NCBI RefSeq assembly: GCF_000429505.1
Contig: NZ_AUBZ01000006.1
Coordinates: 62,001-126,000 of the forward strand
DNA length: 64,000 bases
Direction: 5' to 3'
DNA from: Aliagarivorans taiwanensis DSM 22990
Lineage (GTDB): Bacteria; Pseudomonadota; Gammaproteobacteria; Enterobacterales; Celerinatantimonadaceae
The position numbers were made by a program, and so were the translations under genes. Shown piece by piece: positions 47,410 to 56,744 of the stretch. Under the pieces are notes generated by a model. That model was not told the DNA's origin. It did not search any database and saw only the letters and a program-made list of their open reading frames with translations. How positions within the stretch are numbered: the first letter of the stretch is position 1; each line of letters opens with the position of its first letter.

Positions 47410-48105
47410 ATGAAGCGAGTGACTTGTAAGGTGGTATCGGTTGAGCCGATCCTCGACGACATCTTTAACATAGAACTAAAACCAGAGTCGCCACAAACCT
47501 TTATCGCAGGGCAATACCTGCAGATGGTCATGGCGGAAGATGACAAACGGCCGTTCTCTATTGCCAGCTCGCCAGAACAGACCGATCTTATCGAGCTGCA
47601 TATCGGCGCACCAGAAACCAACTCCTATGCCCGTCAGGTCATCGAGAAGCTACAGCACAGTGGCGAAGTTGAGATTGAGTTGCCTTTCGGCAAAGCCGGC
47701 TATCGTGTCGACAGCGCACTGCCGTTGTTGCTGATGGTGGGCGGCACTGGCTTTGCGTATGCCAAATCCATCGTTGAACATATCATCGACACCGAGCAGG
47801 ATCGCAAGATCTACTTGTACTGGGGTGGTCGCAACATGGGCGGGCTGTATCTCAATGAGCTGGCCTATCAATGGCAAGAGCTGGACCGCGTGCACTTCGT
47901 ACCGGTACTAGAGCACGCGGTGCCACAGTGGACTGGTAAACGCGGTCTGGTACACGAAGCGGTGCTGGAAGACTTTGAAGATATGAGTGGGCTAGAGGTT
48001 TATATCGCCGGGCGCTTTGAGATGGCGGCGTTGGCGCGTGAAGCCTTTGCTGCCCGCGGCCTACCCGCCGAGCAGCTCCATGGTGATGCCTACGAGTTTA
48101 TCTAA
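47410..48105 (+). CDS. fre: NAD(P)H-flavin reductase
   Basis: Fre reduces free flavins with NAD(P)H, and reduced flavin supports iron reduction and other enzymes. The 231 residues show the ferredoxin-reductase-like flavin motif RPFSIAS, the MVGGTGFAYAKSIVEH (NAD(P) GTG) motif and the terminal GDAYEFI. RBS GAGGAAGC precedes its ATG. Conserved order ubiD-fre supports the assignment. Confidence 0.96.
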   Translation: MKRVTCKVVSVEPILDDIFNIELKPESPQTFIAGQYLQMVMAEDDKRPFSIASSPEQTDLIELHIGAPETNSYARQVIEKLQHSGEVEIELPFGKAGYRVDSALPLLLMVGGTGFAYAKSIVEHIIDTEQDRKIYLYWGGRNMGGLYLNELAYQWQELDRVHFVPVLEHAVPQWTGKRGLVHEAVLEDFEDMSGLEVYIAGRFEMAALAREAFAARGLPAEQLHGDAYEFI

Positions 48106-48121
48106 GGCTCATTTAAACTAG

Positions 48122-48152
48122 AAAAAGCCGCTCGATTGAGCGGCTTTCTTTT
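48122..48152. terminator. bidirectional Rho-independent terminator
   Basis: AAAGCCGCTC and GAGCGGCTTT form a 10-bp stem around GATT, followed by CTTTT on the plus strand and TTTC on the other. It separates fre from the converging hem operon. Confidence 0.93.
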
Positions 48153-48169
48153 ATGTGCTGGCTAAGGGC

Positions 48170-49336
48170 TTAAGCCAAGGCCTTGCGATAGAATTCCACC
48201 GCCTGTTCGGGATCGGCCTGCTGGTGTTTCACCTCGGCCATCAGTTGATAGGCCTTGGTTGAGGGCTCTGTTTCCAGACAGCGACTTAACGCGTTTTCTG
48301 CTTCGCTCAGCTGTTGTTGCTCAAGATAGAGCTTGGCCAAGGCCAGCAGTAGTGGTGGATAGTCACCACAGCGTTTCTCCAACTTAGCCAGCTGTTGGAT
48401 CAGCGGGTAGGGGTCTTCCAGTTCCAACTCTGAGGCTACTTCAAACAACAAACTGTCTGCCGAGCTGGTTAGCAGCGAACCAATCAACTGATAGGCGCCG
48501 TTGCTGTCGCCGGCTTTGATAAGCGCCCGGGTGGCGGTGGCGGCAATCAGTGCATCTTTCTTTTGCTTACGCGGCATGCGATTCCAGTAGTCGGCTACCT
48601 TGTCGGCGCCGTCATTGGTGGCCAGCGCGTCAAACAGCGCCTGATAGCTGCGTTTGCGCTCGGCGTTTAGTTGTTCACTATCAATCAAATGCAGCTTATG
48701 GGCAGAGGGCAAAATATCCAGATACTGCTGCCACATGGCCAATTCGGGATAGATCTGCAGCAGCAGGCGCTTGGCACTGGCGCTATCGATAGTTGACTGG
48801 GGTAGCTGTTGTAAACTGCCCAGCGCTGCTTGATGGTCGCCTTGCTGAAGTTGTAGGCGAGCCTGAGTGAGCAGTACCGCCTCGTCGCTGTCGCCGAGCT
48901 GGCTGGCCTTCTCAAGATAGGCATCGCGCTTGGATTGTTGCCCTTGGTTGGCGGCGGCCTCGGCAGCGGTCAGGTAGTTGAGGGCAGGCAGCTCGCTGTG
49001 TTGTGCCGCCTTGGAGACCAGCTTCTCGGCATGCTGATAGTCGCCCTTCATCATTGCCATCAGGCCCTGCTGGGTATGGCTTTGGGCACGGTGGCGACGC
49101 TGACGTCCCCACCAGTTGCCAGAGCGGCTGATACTCAGCCAGATAATCCGCAGCAGCCACAGGCTGAACACCAGTGCGCAGAACAGGATAAACAGAAAGA
49201 AGATCGCGCTGGTGACCGACATCTCGATGGTGTAGTCGTTAAACGCAATCAGCACATAGCCTTTGTTACCTGCCAGCTGCGGGCCGAGGGCTAGCCCCAG
49301 TGCAAGCAGGCAGAGCAGGATCAGCACCTTAATCAT
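48170..49336 (-). CDS. hemY: HemY-like inner-membrane TPR protein
   Basis: A 388-residue protein with two N-terminal membrane helices (about residues 2-20 and 40-63) and a C-terminal tetratricopeptide region, ending with typical TPR units (SEAENALSRCLETEPSTKAYQLMAEVKHQQADPEQAVEFYRKALA). This is HemY of the hemCDXY operon, an accessory of unknown biochemical activity in haem synthesis, not a protoporphyrinogen oxidase. The start codon overlaps the hemX stop. Confidence 0.93.
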   Translation of the reverse strand: MIKVLILLCLLALGLALGPQLAGNKGYVLIAFNDYTIEMSVTSAIFFLFILFCALVFSLWLLRIIWLSISRSGNWWGRQRRHRAQSHTQQGLMAMMKGDYQHAEKLVSKAAQHSELPALNYLTAAEAAANQGQQSKRDAYLEKASQLGDSDEAVLLTQARLQLQQGDHQAALGSLQQLPQSTIDSASAKRLLLQIYPELAMWQQYLDILPSAHKLHLIDSEQLNAERKRSYQALFDALATNDGADKVADYWNRMPRKQKKDALIAATATRALIKAGDSNGAYQLIGSLLTSSADSLLFEVASELELEDPYPLIQQLAKLEKRCGDYPPLLLALAKLYLEQQQLSEAENALSRCLETEPSTKAYQLMAEVKHQQADPEQAVEFYRKALA

Positions 49337-50481
49337 TATTGACCCCCTTCAGCCAGCGGCTCGCGGATCAGCCGTTGCTCGCGCTGCTTAATGGCTTGCT
49401 CGGCGGCGGCCAGGCTCGCTAGAGCGTCAGGAACCTCGACCTGAATATCGAGGGTTTGCAGCTCGCGCAGATCGCTGATCAAGGCCTCAGCTTGCGCATT
49501 CTGGGTAAAGTACTGGCCGATCCACTGCTCAGCGCGGGCCAGCTTAGCCTTGAATAGCTCACCTTGTTGGCGGAACAGCGCTTGCTCGGCTTGTTGCAGC
49601 TGCAGCTTGAGGTTTTCATTTAGATACCAAGCGTGCTGTGGCTCGATCAGCGCCTCGACCTGGCCGTCGCGGCGGCGCACCGTGACAAAGTTTTCGCTAA
49701 AGCGTTGCCAACTCTTGGCGAGGTTTTCCTGCCAATCGGCGGCGCTGTCGCTCAGCGCTTGGTCTTGTTCCTCTAGCGCTTCGGGCAGCTCAATGGCAGC
49801 CAACTGCAGCGCTTCTACTTGCTCCAGCATGCTTTCCAGTTTTAGGGCGATACCGGTGCGATCAACCAGCGGCAGTGCCTGTATGGTTTGCAGATCTTGG
49901 GCGATTGCTCGACGCAGCGTGAGCAGATGCGGGTCGTTAACCACCGCGAGTGAGGCATCGGCTTCGCTGAGTAACATGCTGGCGGTGGCGCTGTCTTGCT
50001 CCAGCCACAGCTTGTTGGCGGCCAACTGCAGTAGGTAGTTGGCTTCGTTGAGGCGCCAGTGGTTGGCATCTTTGACATTCATTAGAGCCAGCGCTTGTTG
50101 CAGGTCGGCGGCATCTTGGCTGGCACTTTCCAGCTGTTGCTGGAAGCCATCTATGGTGCTTTGCTGGGCTTCGATCAGGGCGTTGAGTTGTTGAAGACGC
50201 TGTTGGTCCTGCTGCTGCGCTTCGCGATATTGTTGCTCGCGGGCATCTTGGCTGGTGTTAAGTAGGCGCATCTGGGTGCCTTGCTGCTCTTTGAGCTCGC
50301 TGAGCTGCCAGTAGCCAAGGCCTGCCAGCGCCAATACCAAGATAATGGCAATCACCGCCAGAATGACTGGAAGCAGTGATTTGGACTGCTTTTTAGGGGC
50401 CGAGTCGCTCTTCTCAGACGCAGTCGGGGCAGCAGGTGCTGATGCGTCGGTTTGACTTTCGCTGGGTAGGGTCTCGTTCAT
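49336..50481 (-). CDS. hemX: HemX-like protein (putative uroporphyrinogen III methyltransferase-related)
   Basis: A 381-residue protein. After a low-complexity acidic N-terminus (MNETLPSESQTDASAPAAPTASEKSDS) come one membrane helix (about 38-60) and a long coiled-coil Gln-rich region, then a C-terminal conserved domain. HemX is annotated as uroporphyrinogen methyltransferase in old records, but this sequence has no SAM-binding motif. It is the third gene of the hemCDXY operon and ends with a one-base overlap with hemY. Confidence 0.9.
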   Translation of the reverse strand: MNETLPSESQTDASAPAAPTASEKSDSAPKKQSKSLLPVILAVIAIILVLALAGLGYWQLSELKEQQGTQMRLLNTSQDAREQQYREAQQQDQQRLQQLNALIEAQQSTIDGFQQQLESASQDAADLQQALALMNVKDANHWRLNEANYLLQLAANKLWLEQDSATASMLLSEADASLAVVNDPHLLTLRRAIAQDLQTIQALPLVDRTGIALKLESMLEQVEALQLAAIELPEALEEQDQALSDSAADWQENLAKSWQRFSENFVTVRRRDGQVEALIEPQHAWYLNENLKLQLQQAEQALFRQQGELFKAKLARAEQWIGQYFTQNAQAEALISDLRELQTLDIQVEVPDALASLAAAEQAIKQREQRLIREPLAEGGQ

Positions 50482-50495
50482 TGTTATTCCTTTTA

Positions 50496-51224
50496 CTAAG
50501 ACAGCTTCGTCAATGCCTGGGCAAAGGCCTGATTGGAGGCGCCTTCACTGAGCACTAAATGATTAAAGCCCAATGACTTGGCGAAGTCTACTAGACGTTG
50601 GCTGGGTACCAGCAAGTGGCAGGCTCGCAACCAGCTTTGAAAATCGGCGTTGTCGGACTGTGCGACAAGTTGTTTTAACAGCTCGCCGCTACTGACCACC
50701 AAGGTATCGATGTTTTGTTGCCATTGTAGTCGCTGCGCTGGGGAGTAGCGTAGCCCTTGCCGCTGGTAGCATTCCACATAGCTCACTTGGGCGCCTTTGG
50801 CCCCTAGCTGCTCTGCCAGCCACTCGCGCCCGGTGTCGCCGCGTAAGATAATCGCCCGCTCAATCTGCTGGGTCGCCAGCAATGCCAACATCCCCTCGCT
50901 GTTTTGCTGTGCGGGATAAACGGCGTCCACCCCCCACGCTTTCCAACGCTGGGCACTGGCTTGGCCAACCGCTAAAAAGTTGAGGGCCTCGGGCCAGTCG
51001 AACTTAGCTTGCTCGCGCCACTGCTCCACCGCATCGACCGCATATTGGCTGACGGCTATTAACCAAGTGTTGCTAGAGGTGTCGATGCTATGTAGCTGGG
51101 GGAAGCTATCATGGGGATGGATCGCTTGCATTGGCGCAAAGGTCACCGCGTAGCCCAGCTCACGCAGCAGCGCACTGCACTGCTCGCCGTGGTGCTGAGG
51201 GCGGGTGACCAACACGCCGCGCAT
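50496..51224 (-). CDS. hemD: uroporphyrinogen-III synthase
   Basis: HemD cyclises hydroxymethylbilane with inversion of ring D to form uroporphyrinogen III. The 242 residues have the two-lobed HemD fold, with low sequence conservation. Start RGVLVTRPQHHGEQCSALLRELG and the inner VVSSGELLKQLV are diagnostic. It starts immediately after the hemC stop, so it is strictly coupled. Confidence 0.93.
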   Translation of the reverse strand: MRGVLVTRPQHHGEQCSALLRELGYAVTFAPMQAIHPHDSFPQLHSIDTSSNTWLIAVSQYAVDAVEQWREQAKFDWPEALNFLAVGQASAQRWKAWGVDAVYPAQQNSEGMLALLATQQIERAIILRGDTGREWLAEQLGAKGAQVSYVECYQRQGLRYSPAQRLQWQQNIDTLVVSSGELLKQLVAQSDNADFQSWLRACHLLVPSQRLVDFAKSLGFNHLVLSEGASNQAFAQALTKLS

Positions 51225-52151
51225 CTAGCCGTAGACCTCAGCCAAGATCTTATCGGCTCCCGCGCTAAGTAAGCGCTCGGCGAGGGTTACGCCCAGTTGC
51301 TCCGCCTGTTCGGTGGGGCCGTGGATCTCATCTTCAATCACCCTGGAACCGTCGACGGCGCCGACGAGGGCGCGCAGGCGAAGCTGGCTGCCATCGAGCT
51401 CGGCAAAGCAGGCAATCGGTACCTGACAGCCGCCTTGCAGGCGATGGTTTAAGGCGCGCTCAGCTTTAACTCGAATTGCGGTGTTGGCATCGTTTAGCGG
51501 CGCCAGCAATGCGTGAAGGCGCGCATCATCGCTGCGGCACTCAATCCCAACCGCGCCTTGGCCACCCGCGGGTAGTAAGGTGTCGGGCGAGAGGTAGTCG
51601 GCGATACGCTGTTGCATCTCTAAGCGCAGCAGGCCGGCACTGGCCAAGATAATGGCGTGATACTCGCCAGCATCAAGCTTGGCCAGGCGGGTGTTCACAT
51701 TGCCGCGCAGATCTTTGATTTGTAGGTCAGGATGCAGCTTAAGCAGTTGGCACTGGCGGCGCAGGCTGCTGGTGCCGACGACCGCGCCTTGCGGTAGTGC
51801 ATCGAGGCTGGCGTAGTCGTTGCTAACAAAGGCGTCGCGCGGGTCTTCGCGCTCGCAGATGCAGTACAGGCCCAAACCATCGGGAAACTCCATCGGCACA
51901 TCTTTCATGGAGTGCACTGCAATGTCTGCTCGGCCATCGAGCATGGCGTTTTCCAACTCTTTGAGAAACAGGCCTTTACCGCCGATCTTGGCCAGTGGGG
52001 TGTCGAGGATCTTGTCGCCCTTGGTGCTCATCGGCAGCAGTTCGACGCTGAGACCGCTGTGTTCGGCTTCCAATCGGGCTTTAACAAACTCGGCCTGCCA
52101 CATGGCCAAGGGGCTTTTACGGGTGGCAATACGCAGGGGGTTCACAAACAC
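51225..52151 (-). CDS. hemC: porphobilinogen deaminase (hydroxymethylbilane synthase)
   Basis: HemC polymerises four porphobilinogens on a covalently bound dipyrromethane cofactor. The 308 residues include [22 protein letters not shown], then [19 protein letters not shown] and [17 protein letters not shown]. The cofactor-binding Cys lies in [12 protein letters not shown]. Starts at GTG 52151 with GGAG four bases before it; a second GTG two codons in is possible. It diverges from cyaA with about 240 bases between. Confidence 0.97.
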   Translation of the reverse strand: MFVNPLRIATRKSPLAMWQAEFVKARLEAEHSGLSVELLPMSTKGDKILDTPLAKIGGKGLFLKELENAMLDGRADIAVHSMKDVPMEFPDGLGLYCICEREDPRDAFVSNDYASLDALPQGAVVGTSSLRRQCQLLKLHPDLQIKDLRGNVNTRLAKLDAGEYHAIILASAGLLRLEMQQRIADYLSPDTLLPAGGQGAVGIECRSDDARLHALLAPLNDANTAIRVKAERALNHRLQGGCQVPIACFAELDGSQLRLRALVGAVDGSRVIEDEIHGPTEQAEQLGVTLAERLLSAGADKILAEVYG

Positions 52152-52323
52152 GCGTCTCCATTTAATGCATGTTTTACAATGCCTTCAGGGTATCACTGGC
52201 GAGCCGCTGGCCCAACCGTCTTACCCGGATTCCCGTGCAAAATTGGCGGCTGGCTTAGGCGATTTTTACTCGCCAGGCACAGCCCTGCTTGGAGTAGGGT
52301 TTTAGTTTACCGGTGATGCGTAG

Positions 52324-52345
52324 AAGTGTTAACATGCTCACATTT
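52324..52345 (+). promoter_or_regulatory. CRP-binding site at the cyaA promoter
   Basis: AAGTGTTAACATGCTCACATTT carries TGTTA-N6-TCACA, one mismatch from the TGTGA-N6-TCACA core, with the A/T flanks of a strong site. It covers the -35 element at 52329-52334, so binding should repress, as at E. coli cyaA P2. Confidence 0.7.
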
Positions 52346-52357
52346 CATACGTTATAT
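52329..52357 (+). promoter_or_regulatory. cyaA promoter
   Basis: TTAACA (-35, 52329-52334) and TTATAT (-10, 52352-52357) are 17 bases apart. Transcription would start near 52364, about 30 bases before the TTG start codon and after the upstream GTG of the open frame. Confidence 0.6.
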
Positions 52358-52394
52358 AGACTTGCCCAACACTCTGGGCGGGTTAAAGAGTACC

Positions 52395-54887
52395 TTGCAG
52401 GAAACCATAGCAGCCCTTCTAGATAAGGCACGTCGCACTCAACAACATCGCAAACAGCTGGCATTACAAACTATGTCGGCGGAGGTGCAGCAGGTGTTTG
52501 AGTTGCTGCCTTCGATGTTGCATTACCATCACCCGAGTATCCCGGGCTTTGTCGATGGTGAGGTGCCACAAGGTATTTGCCGTTTTGAACCGACCACTCG
52601 TCACTCCATCTTCCTGCAGCAGCACTTCTTGTGTACCCCCGAGCAGCCGCAAAGCCGCGAGATCTTGGGTATCTATTCCATGGGCAGTACCGCAACCATT
52701 GGCCAGTCGCAGACCAGCGACTTGGATATTTGGGTGTGTCACGACGCCGAGATGGACGCCGAACGGGTGGAGCTGCTGCGCAGCAAGTGTGACAAAATCT
52801 CGGTGTGGGCCGACCACCAAGGGGTTGAGCTTAACTTCTTTATGGTGGCGGAGAATCAGTTCAAAACCGGCGCGATCAGTGAGCTATCTAAAGACAACTG
52901 TGGTAGCGCCCAGCACTTGCTGTTACTCGATGAGTTCTACCGCACCGCTCTGCCTTTAGCGGGTAAGAAGCTGGTGTGGTACGCGGTGCCGGCTGAGCTA
53001 GACCAAAGCTACGACAGCTTTGTGGCCGAGCAGTTTGCCGCCGGCCACTTCAACCACGAACGCTGGCTCGACCTCGGTGGCCTGGATGTGATTCCTGCCG
53101 AGGAATACTTTGGCTCTGCCCTGTGGCAGCTCTATAAAGGTATCGACTCACCTTACAAAGCGGTGCTGAAAACCCTGCTGATGGAAGCCTACTCCTCGGA
53201 GTACCCCAACACCGCGCTGTTGGCGGTCGAGGCCAAGCGCATCGCTCAGGAAGGCCGTGAGTTTGAACTCACCCAAGATGCCTACTACCTGATGCTGGCC
53301 AAGGTAACCGACTATCTGGAGTCTATCGAAGACTACCCGCGTCTCGATTTAGTGCGCCGCTGTTTTTACCTGAAGAACTCCGATAACAACCCACTGCCCA
53401 GTGACCTGCTAGAGGTACGCGCGCTTAACTGGCAGCAGCGTTTTATGGCCAAGTTGGTCAAACAGTGGGGCTGGTCGCAGAAGAAGATTGAACATCTTAA
53501 CCAGCGCAGTAGCTGGAAGGTTAAAGACGTTAAAGAGGCGCACGCCGAGCTACTCGACGCCTTGATGCTCAGCTATCGCAACCTGATCCGCTTCGCCCGT
53601 CGCAATAACATCAGCGAATCGATCAACCCGGAAGACATTGGCATCCTATCGCGTAAGCTCTACGCTGCCTTTGAAAGCCTTCCCGGTAAGGTGACCCAGA
53701 TTAACCCGCAGATCTCACCGGATTTGTCGGAGCCCCACCTGAGCTTTATCCACTCACCGACAGGCAGCCAATGTGGCGAAGGCTGGTATTTGTACCGCGC
53801 CCCTCTCGATGGCCATGCCCTGCGCGGCCATGTGGCCTTGGAGCACTCCAGCTATCTGGCTAAACTGGTGTCGTGGGGCTACTTCAATGAGCTCAGCACC
53901 AACCAGACCCAGCTGCATGTCTATCAGCGCGAAGGGGCGATGTGCGAGCAAAAGGTGTTGGAGTTTGACCGTGACCTACGCCGCGCCTTTCCTGTACATA
54001 TCGAGGCCGCCAGCAACCTGGCCTTAACCCGTCCCTGTGAGATCCGCCACTTGGGGGTGTTCATTAACCTCGAGCAAGATCCTACGGCGCGCTGGGCCGG
54101 CAAGGTGATCGAGTTCGATGGCAATGCCACCAATATCTTCTCTTTCGGCCGCAGCGAAACCTGTCTGGTTGCCTCGGTGGACCTGGTTTATCGCAACACC
54201 TGGAATGAAATTCGTACTCTGCATTTTTCTGGCGATACCGCCGTGGTGGATGCCCTGACCACCGTGCTGGGCAAGATGCACCGCGACGCCAAAAAGCCTG
54301 AACATATCGATGTGTTCTGCTATAGCGCCCACTTTCGAGAAGAGATCTGCAGTAACTTCCAGGCGCTACTGGAAGAGTGTATCGAGAGCCGCCTGAAAGC
54401 GCGTCAGCAAAAGGCGGTGAAAACCGTGCTGCTGGGCAAAGAGAAATACGGCTTGTTTATCGAAGACCGTGGCGTATCGGTGAAGAAGCTGGATAACAGC
54501 GTGCGTTTTTACAGCGAGCTGTCGAACAACAAGCTGGAGCGCATGCCGCTGCAGCTCAACACCGGTGACAAGAAAACCGTACCCAACGTGGTTGAAGCCC
54601 ACGCCAGTGAAGGCTTAGTGCAGTACTTCTTCGAGAATCTGGCGGATGGCTTCAATATCTACATCGTCGATGAGACCAACCAGATCGAGATGTACCATGA
54701 GTTTGCGGGTAGTAAGGATGAGCTGGTGCAGGGGATCAACCGCTTCTATACCACCTCATCGCGCGAGCAAGTGGGCGGTAGTGGTAATAGCCAAGCGATT
54801 AACTTCAACCTCCCTCAGTTTTACGACATCGTGGTGCGTGAAGGCCACTGGCAGGTAGAGCCGTTCCGCAGTGGTGAAGGCCGCTAA
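52395..54887 (+). CDS. cyaA: class I adenylate cyclase
   Basis: CyaA makes cAMP from ATP in the cytoplasm for CRP control. It is 830 residues from TTG at 52395. The frame is open to GTG 52326, but that lies before the likely transcription start. Starting at TTG gives LQETIAALLDKARRTQQ, which aligns with the normal CyaA N-terminus, and an AGAG site precedes it. UUG is also used by E. coli cyaA. The nucleotidyltransferase signature GSTATIGQSQTSDLDIWVC (catalytic GS and DxD) and the C-terminal regulatory half are complete. Confidence 0.95.
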   Translation: MQETIAALLDKARRTQQHRKQLALQTMSAEVQQVFELLPSMLHYHHPSIPGFVDGEVPQGICRFEPTTRHSIFLQQHFLCTPEQPQSREILGIYSMGSTATIGQSQTSDLDIWVCHDAEMDAERVELLRSKCDKISVWADHQGVELNFFMVAENQFKTGAISELSKDNCGSAQHLLLLDEFYRTALPLAGKKLVWYAVPAELDQSYDSFVAEQFAAGHFNHERWLDLGGLDVIPAEEYFGSALWQLYKGIDSPYKAVLKTLLMEAYSSEYPNTALLAVEAKRIAQEGREFELTQDAYYLMLAKVTDYLESIEDYPRLDLVRRCFYLKNSDNNPLPSDLLEVRALNWQQRFMAKLVKQWGWSQKKIEHLNQRSSWKVKDVKEAHAELLDALMLSYRNLIRFARRNNISESINPEDIGILSRKLYAAFESLPGKVTQINPQISPDLSEPHLSFIHSPTGSQCGEGWYLYRAPLDGHALRGHVALEHSSYLAKLVSWGYFNELSTNQTQLHVYQREGAMCEQKVLEFDRDLRRAFPVHIEAASNLALTRPCEIRHLGVFINLEQDPTARWAGKVIEFDGNATNIFSFGRSETCLVASVDLVYRNTWNEIRTLHFSGDTAVVDALTTVLGKMHRDAKKPEHIDVFCYSAHFREEICSNFQALLEECIESRLKARQQKAVKTVLLGKEKYGLFIEDRGVSVKKLDNSVRFYSELSNNKLERMPLQLNTGDKKTVPNVVEAHASEGLVQYFFENLADGFNIYIVDETNQIEMYHEFAGSKDELVQGINRFYTTSSREQVGGSGNSQAINFNLPQFYDIVVREGHWQVEPFRSGEGR

Positions 54888-54913
54888 CCGTCGCGGCCAA
54901 ATCAACAGGCAGA

Positions 54914-55231
54914 TTAAGCGAAGCTTAGCTCTACGCCACTTTGATCTTTGATTGACTGGCTCAGGAAGGACCAGAACTCGTTGCCGCTGCGGTTACAGAT
55001 CCACTGGCTGTCGTCGCGCCACTCGAAGTGATAACCACCAAACTTGGTGGCCAGCCATAGCTGATGTAGTGGTTCTTGCTTGTTGATCACGATCTGTGAG
55101 CCGTTCTCAAACTCCAGGGTGAGCACTCCACCATTCACGTCGCATTCGATATCGAAGTCGTCACTGTCAGTGGCCAGTTCGATTTTGGCAAATGCGTCAT
55201 CAATAAGTTGGTGGTAGTAGCTATCGTTCAT
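54914..55231 (-). CDS. cyaY: frataxin-like iron-sulfur cluster protein CyaY
   Basis: CyaY binds iron and tunes IscS-dependent Fe-S cluster assembly. The 105 residues show the frataxin acidic ridge (FAKIELATDSDDFDIECDVNGGVLTLEF), then QIVINKQEPLHQLWLATKFGGYHFEW. ATG at 55231 with AAGGA nine bases upstream is preferred over one three codons earlier. It is convergent with cyaA, its usual neighbour. Confidence 0.96.
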   Translation of the reverse strand: MNDSYYHQLIDDAFAKIELATDSDDFDIECDVNGGVLTLEFENGSQIVINKQEPLHQLWLATKFGGYHFEWRDDSQWICNRSGNEFWSFLSQSIKDQSGVELSFA

Positions 55232-55326
55232 GGCTTGCATCCTTGGTTGATCTGTAGCGATTCTGTTGCAATTCGTTGGGCGAATGCGGATTATAAGGGC
55301 ATTCTAGCAATATTCATGGTTTATTC

Positions 55327-55455
55327 ATGACAAAACAACTGATTGTGGTGTTGGCTCTGTGTTGCGGCATTATCGCCTGCGGCCAGAAGGGACCACTCTA
55401 TCATCCTCCGGCGGATCAGGAAGCCCCCACCGCGCCGGACGAGCAACAACAGTAA
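55327..55455 (+). CDS. lptM: LptM (YifL) LPS assembly lipoprotein
   Basis: A 42-codon gene. The product starts MTKQLIVVLALCCGIIACGQ: a lipoprotein signal peptide with the lipobox ending at Cys18, followed by GQKGPLYHPP, the diagnostic LptM motif. LptM promotes assembly of LptDE, the LPS export pore, in the outer membrane. It lies immediately before lysA, as in E. coli. Confidence 0.93.
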   Translation: MTKQLIVVLALCCGIIACGQKGPLYHPPADQEAPTAPDEQQQ

Positions 55456-55482
55456 TCGACGGATTAGATACAAGGACAGCAC

Positions 55483-56742
55483 TTGGACTTTTTTAACTAC
55501 CGCCAGCAGCAACTCATGGCCGAGGATTGCTCTGTTACCGAACTGGCCGAGCGTTTTGGAACGCCTCTTTTTGTATACTCGCGCGCGACTATTGAGCGTC
55601 ACTGGCGCGCCTTTGACCTGGCGGCGGCTGATCGCGAACACTTGGTGTGCTATGCGGTGAAGGCCAACTCTAACTTGGCCGTATTGAACCTGATGGCACG
55701 CATGGGCAGCGGTTTTGACATCGTCTCCGGCGGTGAGCTAGCGCGGGTGCTGGAAGCTGGTGGCGATCCGGCGAAGGTGGTGTTCTCGGGCGTGGGTAAA
55801 ACCTCGCAAGAGATCGAGTATGCCCTTGAGTCCGGTATCTATTGCTTCAATGTAGAGTCTGAGCCGGAGTTAGAGCGGATCTCTGCGGTGGCTGCGCGGG
55901 TAGGCAAAACCGCCCCAATTTCGCTGCGGATCAACCCAGACATCGATGCCGGTACCCACCCTTATATCTCCACCGGTCTGAAAGAGAACAAGTTCGGCAT
56001 TCCCATCGAGCGTGCGCCCGAGGTGTATCGCTTTGCGGCGAGCTTGCCCAACCTGAAGATCACTGGCCTCGATTGCCACATTGGCTCACAGCTCACCGAG
56101 CTAGAGCCCTTTGTGGAAGCCATCGATAAGCTATTGGCCTTGATTGACCGTTTGGCCGAGCAAGGCATTGTAATCGAGCACTTAGACGTCGGTGGCGGTC
56201 TTGGCGTGAGCTATGATGACGAGCAACCGCCGCAGCCAGCCGAGTATGCACAGGCCTTGGCCGAGCGTTTGGGCGAGCGACCCCTCAAGCTTATCTTCGA
56301 GCCGGGCCGCGCGATTATGGCCAACGCTGGCATCATGCTGACTCAGGTAGAGTTCCTCAAGCCCACCGAAACCAAAAACTTCGCCATTGTTGATGCGGCG
56401 ATGAACGATCTGATCCGTCCATCGCTGTATTCGGCCTGGCAGGCGATTGTGCCAGTGCTGCAGCGCCCGGAACTCACTAGCGCGGAGTACGATGTGGTGG
56501 GGCCGGTCTGTGAGACTGGTGACTTTTTAGGCAAACAGCGTGAATTGGCCATCGAGCAAGGCGATTATCTGGCAGTGCGCTCCGCTGGTGCCTATGGTTT
56601 TAGCATGAGCTCTAACTACAACTCGCGCCCACGCGCTGCCGAAGTCATGGTGGATGGCGACCAAGCCCATCTGATCCGAGCTCGGGAAAGCTTGCAGCAA
56701 CTTTGGCAAGGAGAAGCCTGCTTACCTGAGGACCAAGGCTAA
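55483..56742 (+). CDS. lysA: diaminopimelate decarboxylase
   Basis: LysA removes CO2 from meso-diaminopimelate to give lysine and uses PLP. The 419 residues start at TTG 55483 ([16 protein letters not shown]) with AAGGA six bases upstream. The PLP Lys is in [12 protein letters not shown]. The [12 protein letters not shown] and [12 protein letters not shown] segments, with the active-site Cys, are conserved. It is followed by dapF two bases later. Confidence 0.97.
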   Translation: MDFFNYRQQQLMAEDCSVTELAERFGTPLFVYSRATIERHWRAFDLAAADREHLVCYAVKANSNLAVLNLMARMGSGFDIVSGGELARVLEAGGDPAKVVFSGVGKTSQEIEYALESGIYCFNVESEPELERISAVAARVGKTAPISLRINPDIDAGTHPYISTGLKENKFGIPIERAPEVYRFAASLPNLKITGLDCHIGSQLTELEPFVEAIDKLLALIDRLAEQGIVIEHLDVGGGLGVSYDDEQPPQPAEYAQALAERLGERPLKLIFEPGRAIMANAGIMLTQVEFLKPTETKNFAIVDAAMNDLIRPSLYSAWQAIVPVLQRPELTSAEYDVVGPVCETGDFLGKQRELAIEQGDYLAVRSAGAYGFSMSSNYNSRPRAAEVMVDGDQAHLIRARESLQQLWQGEACLPEDQG

Positions 56743-56744
56743 CG

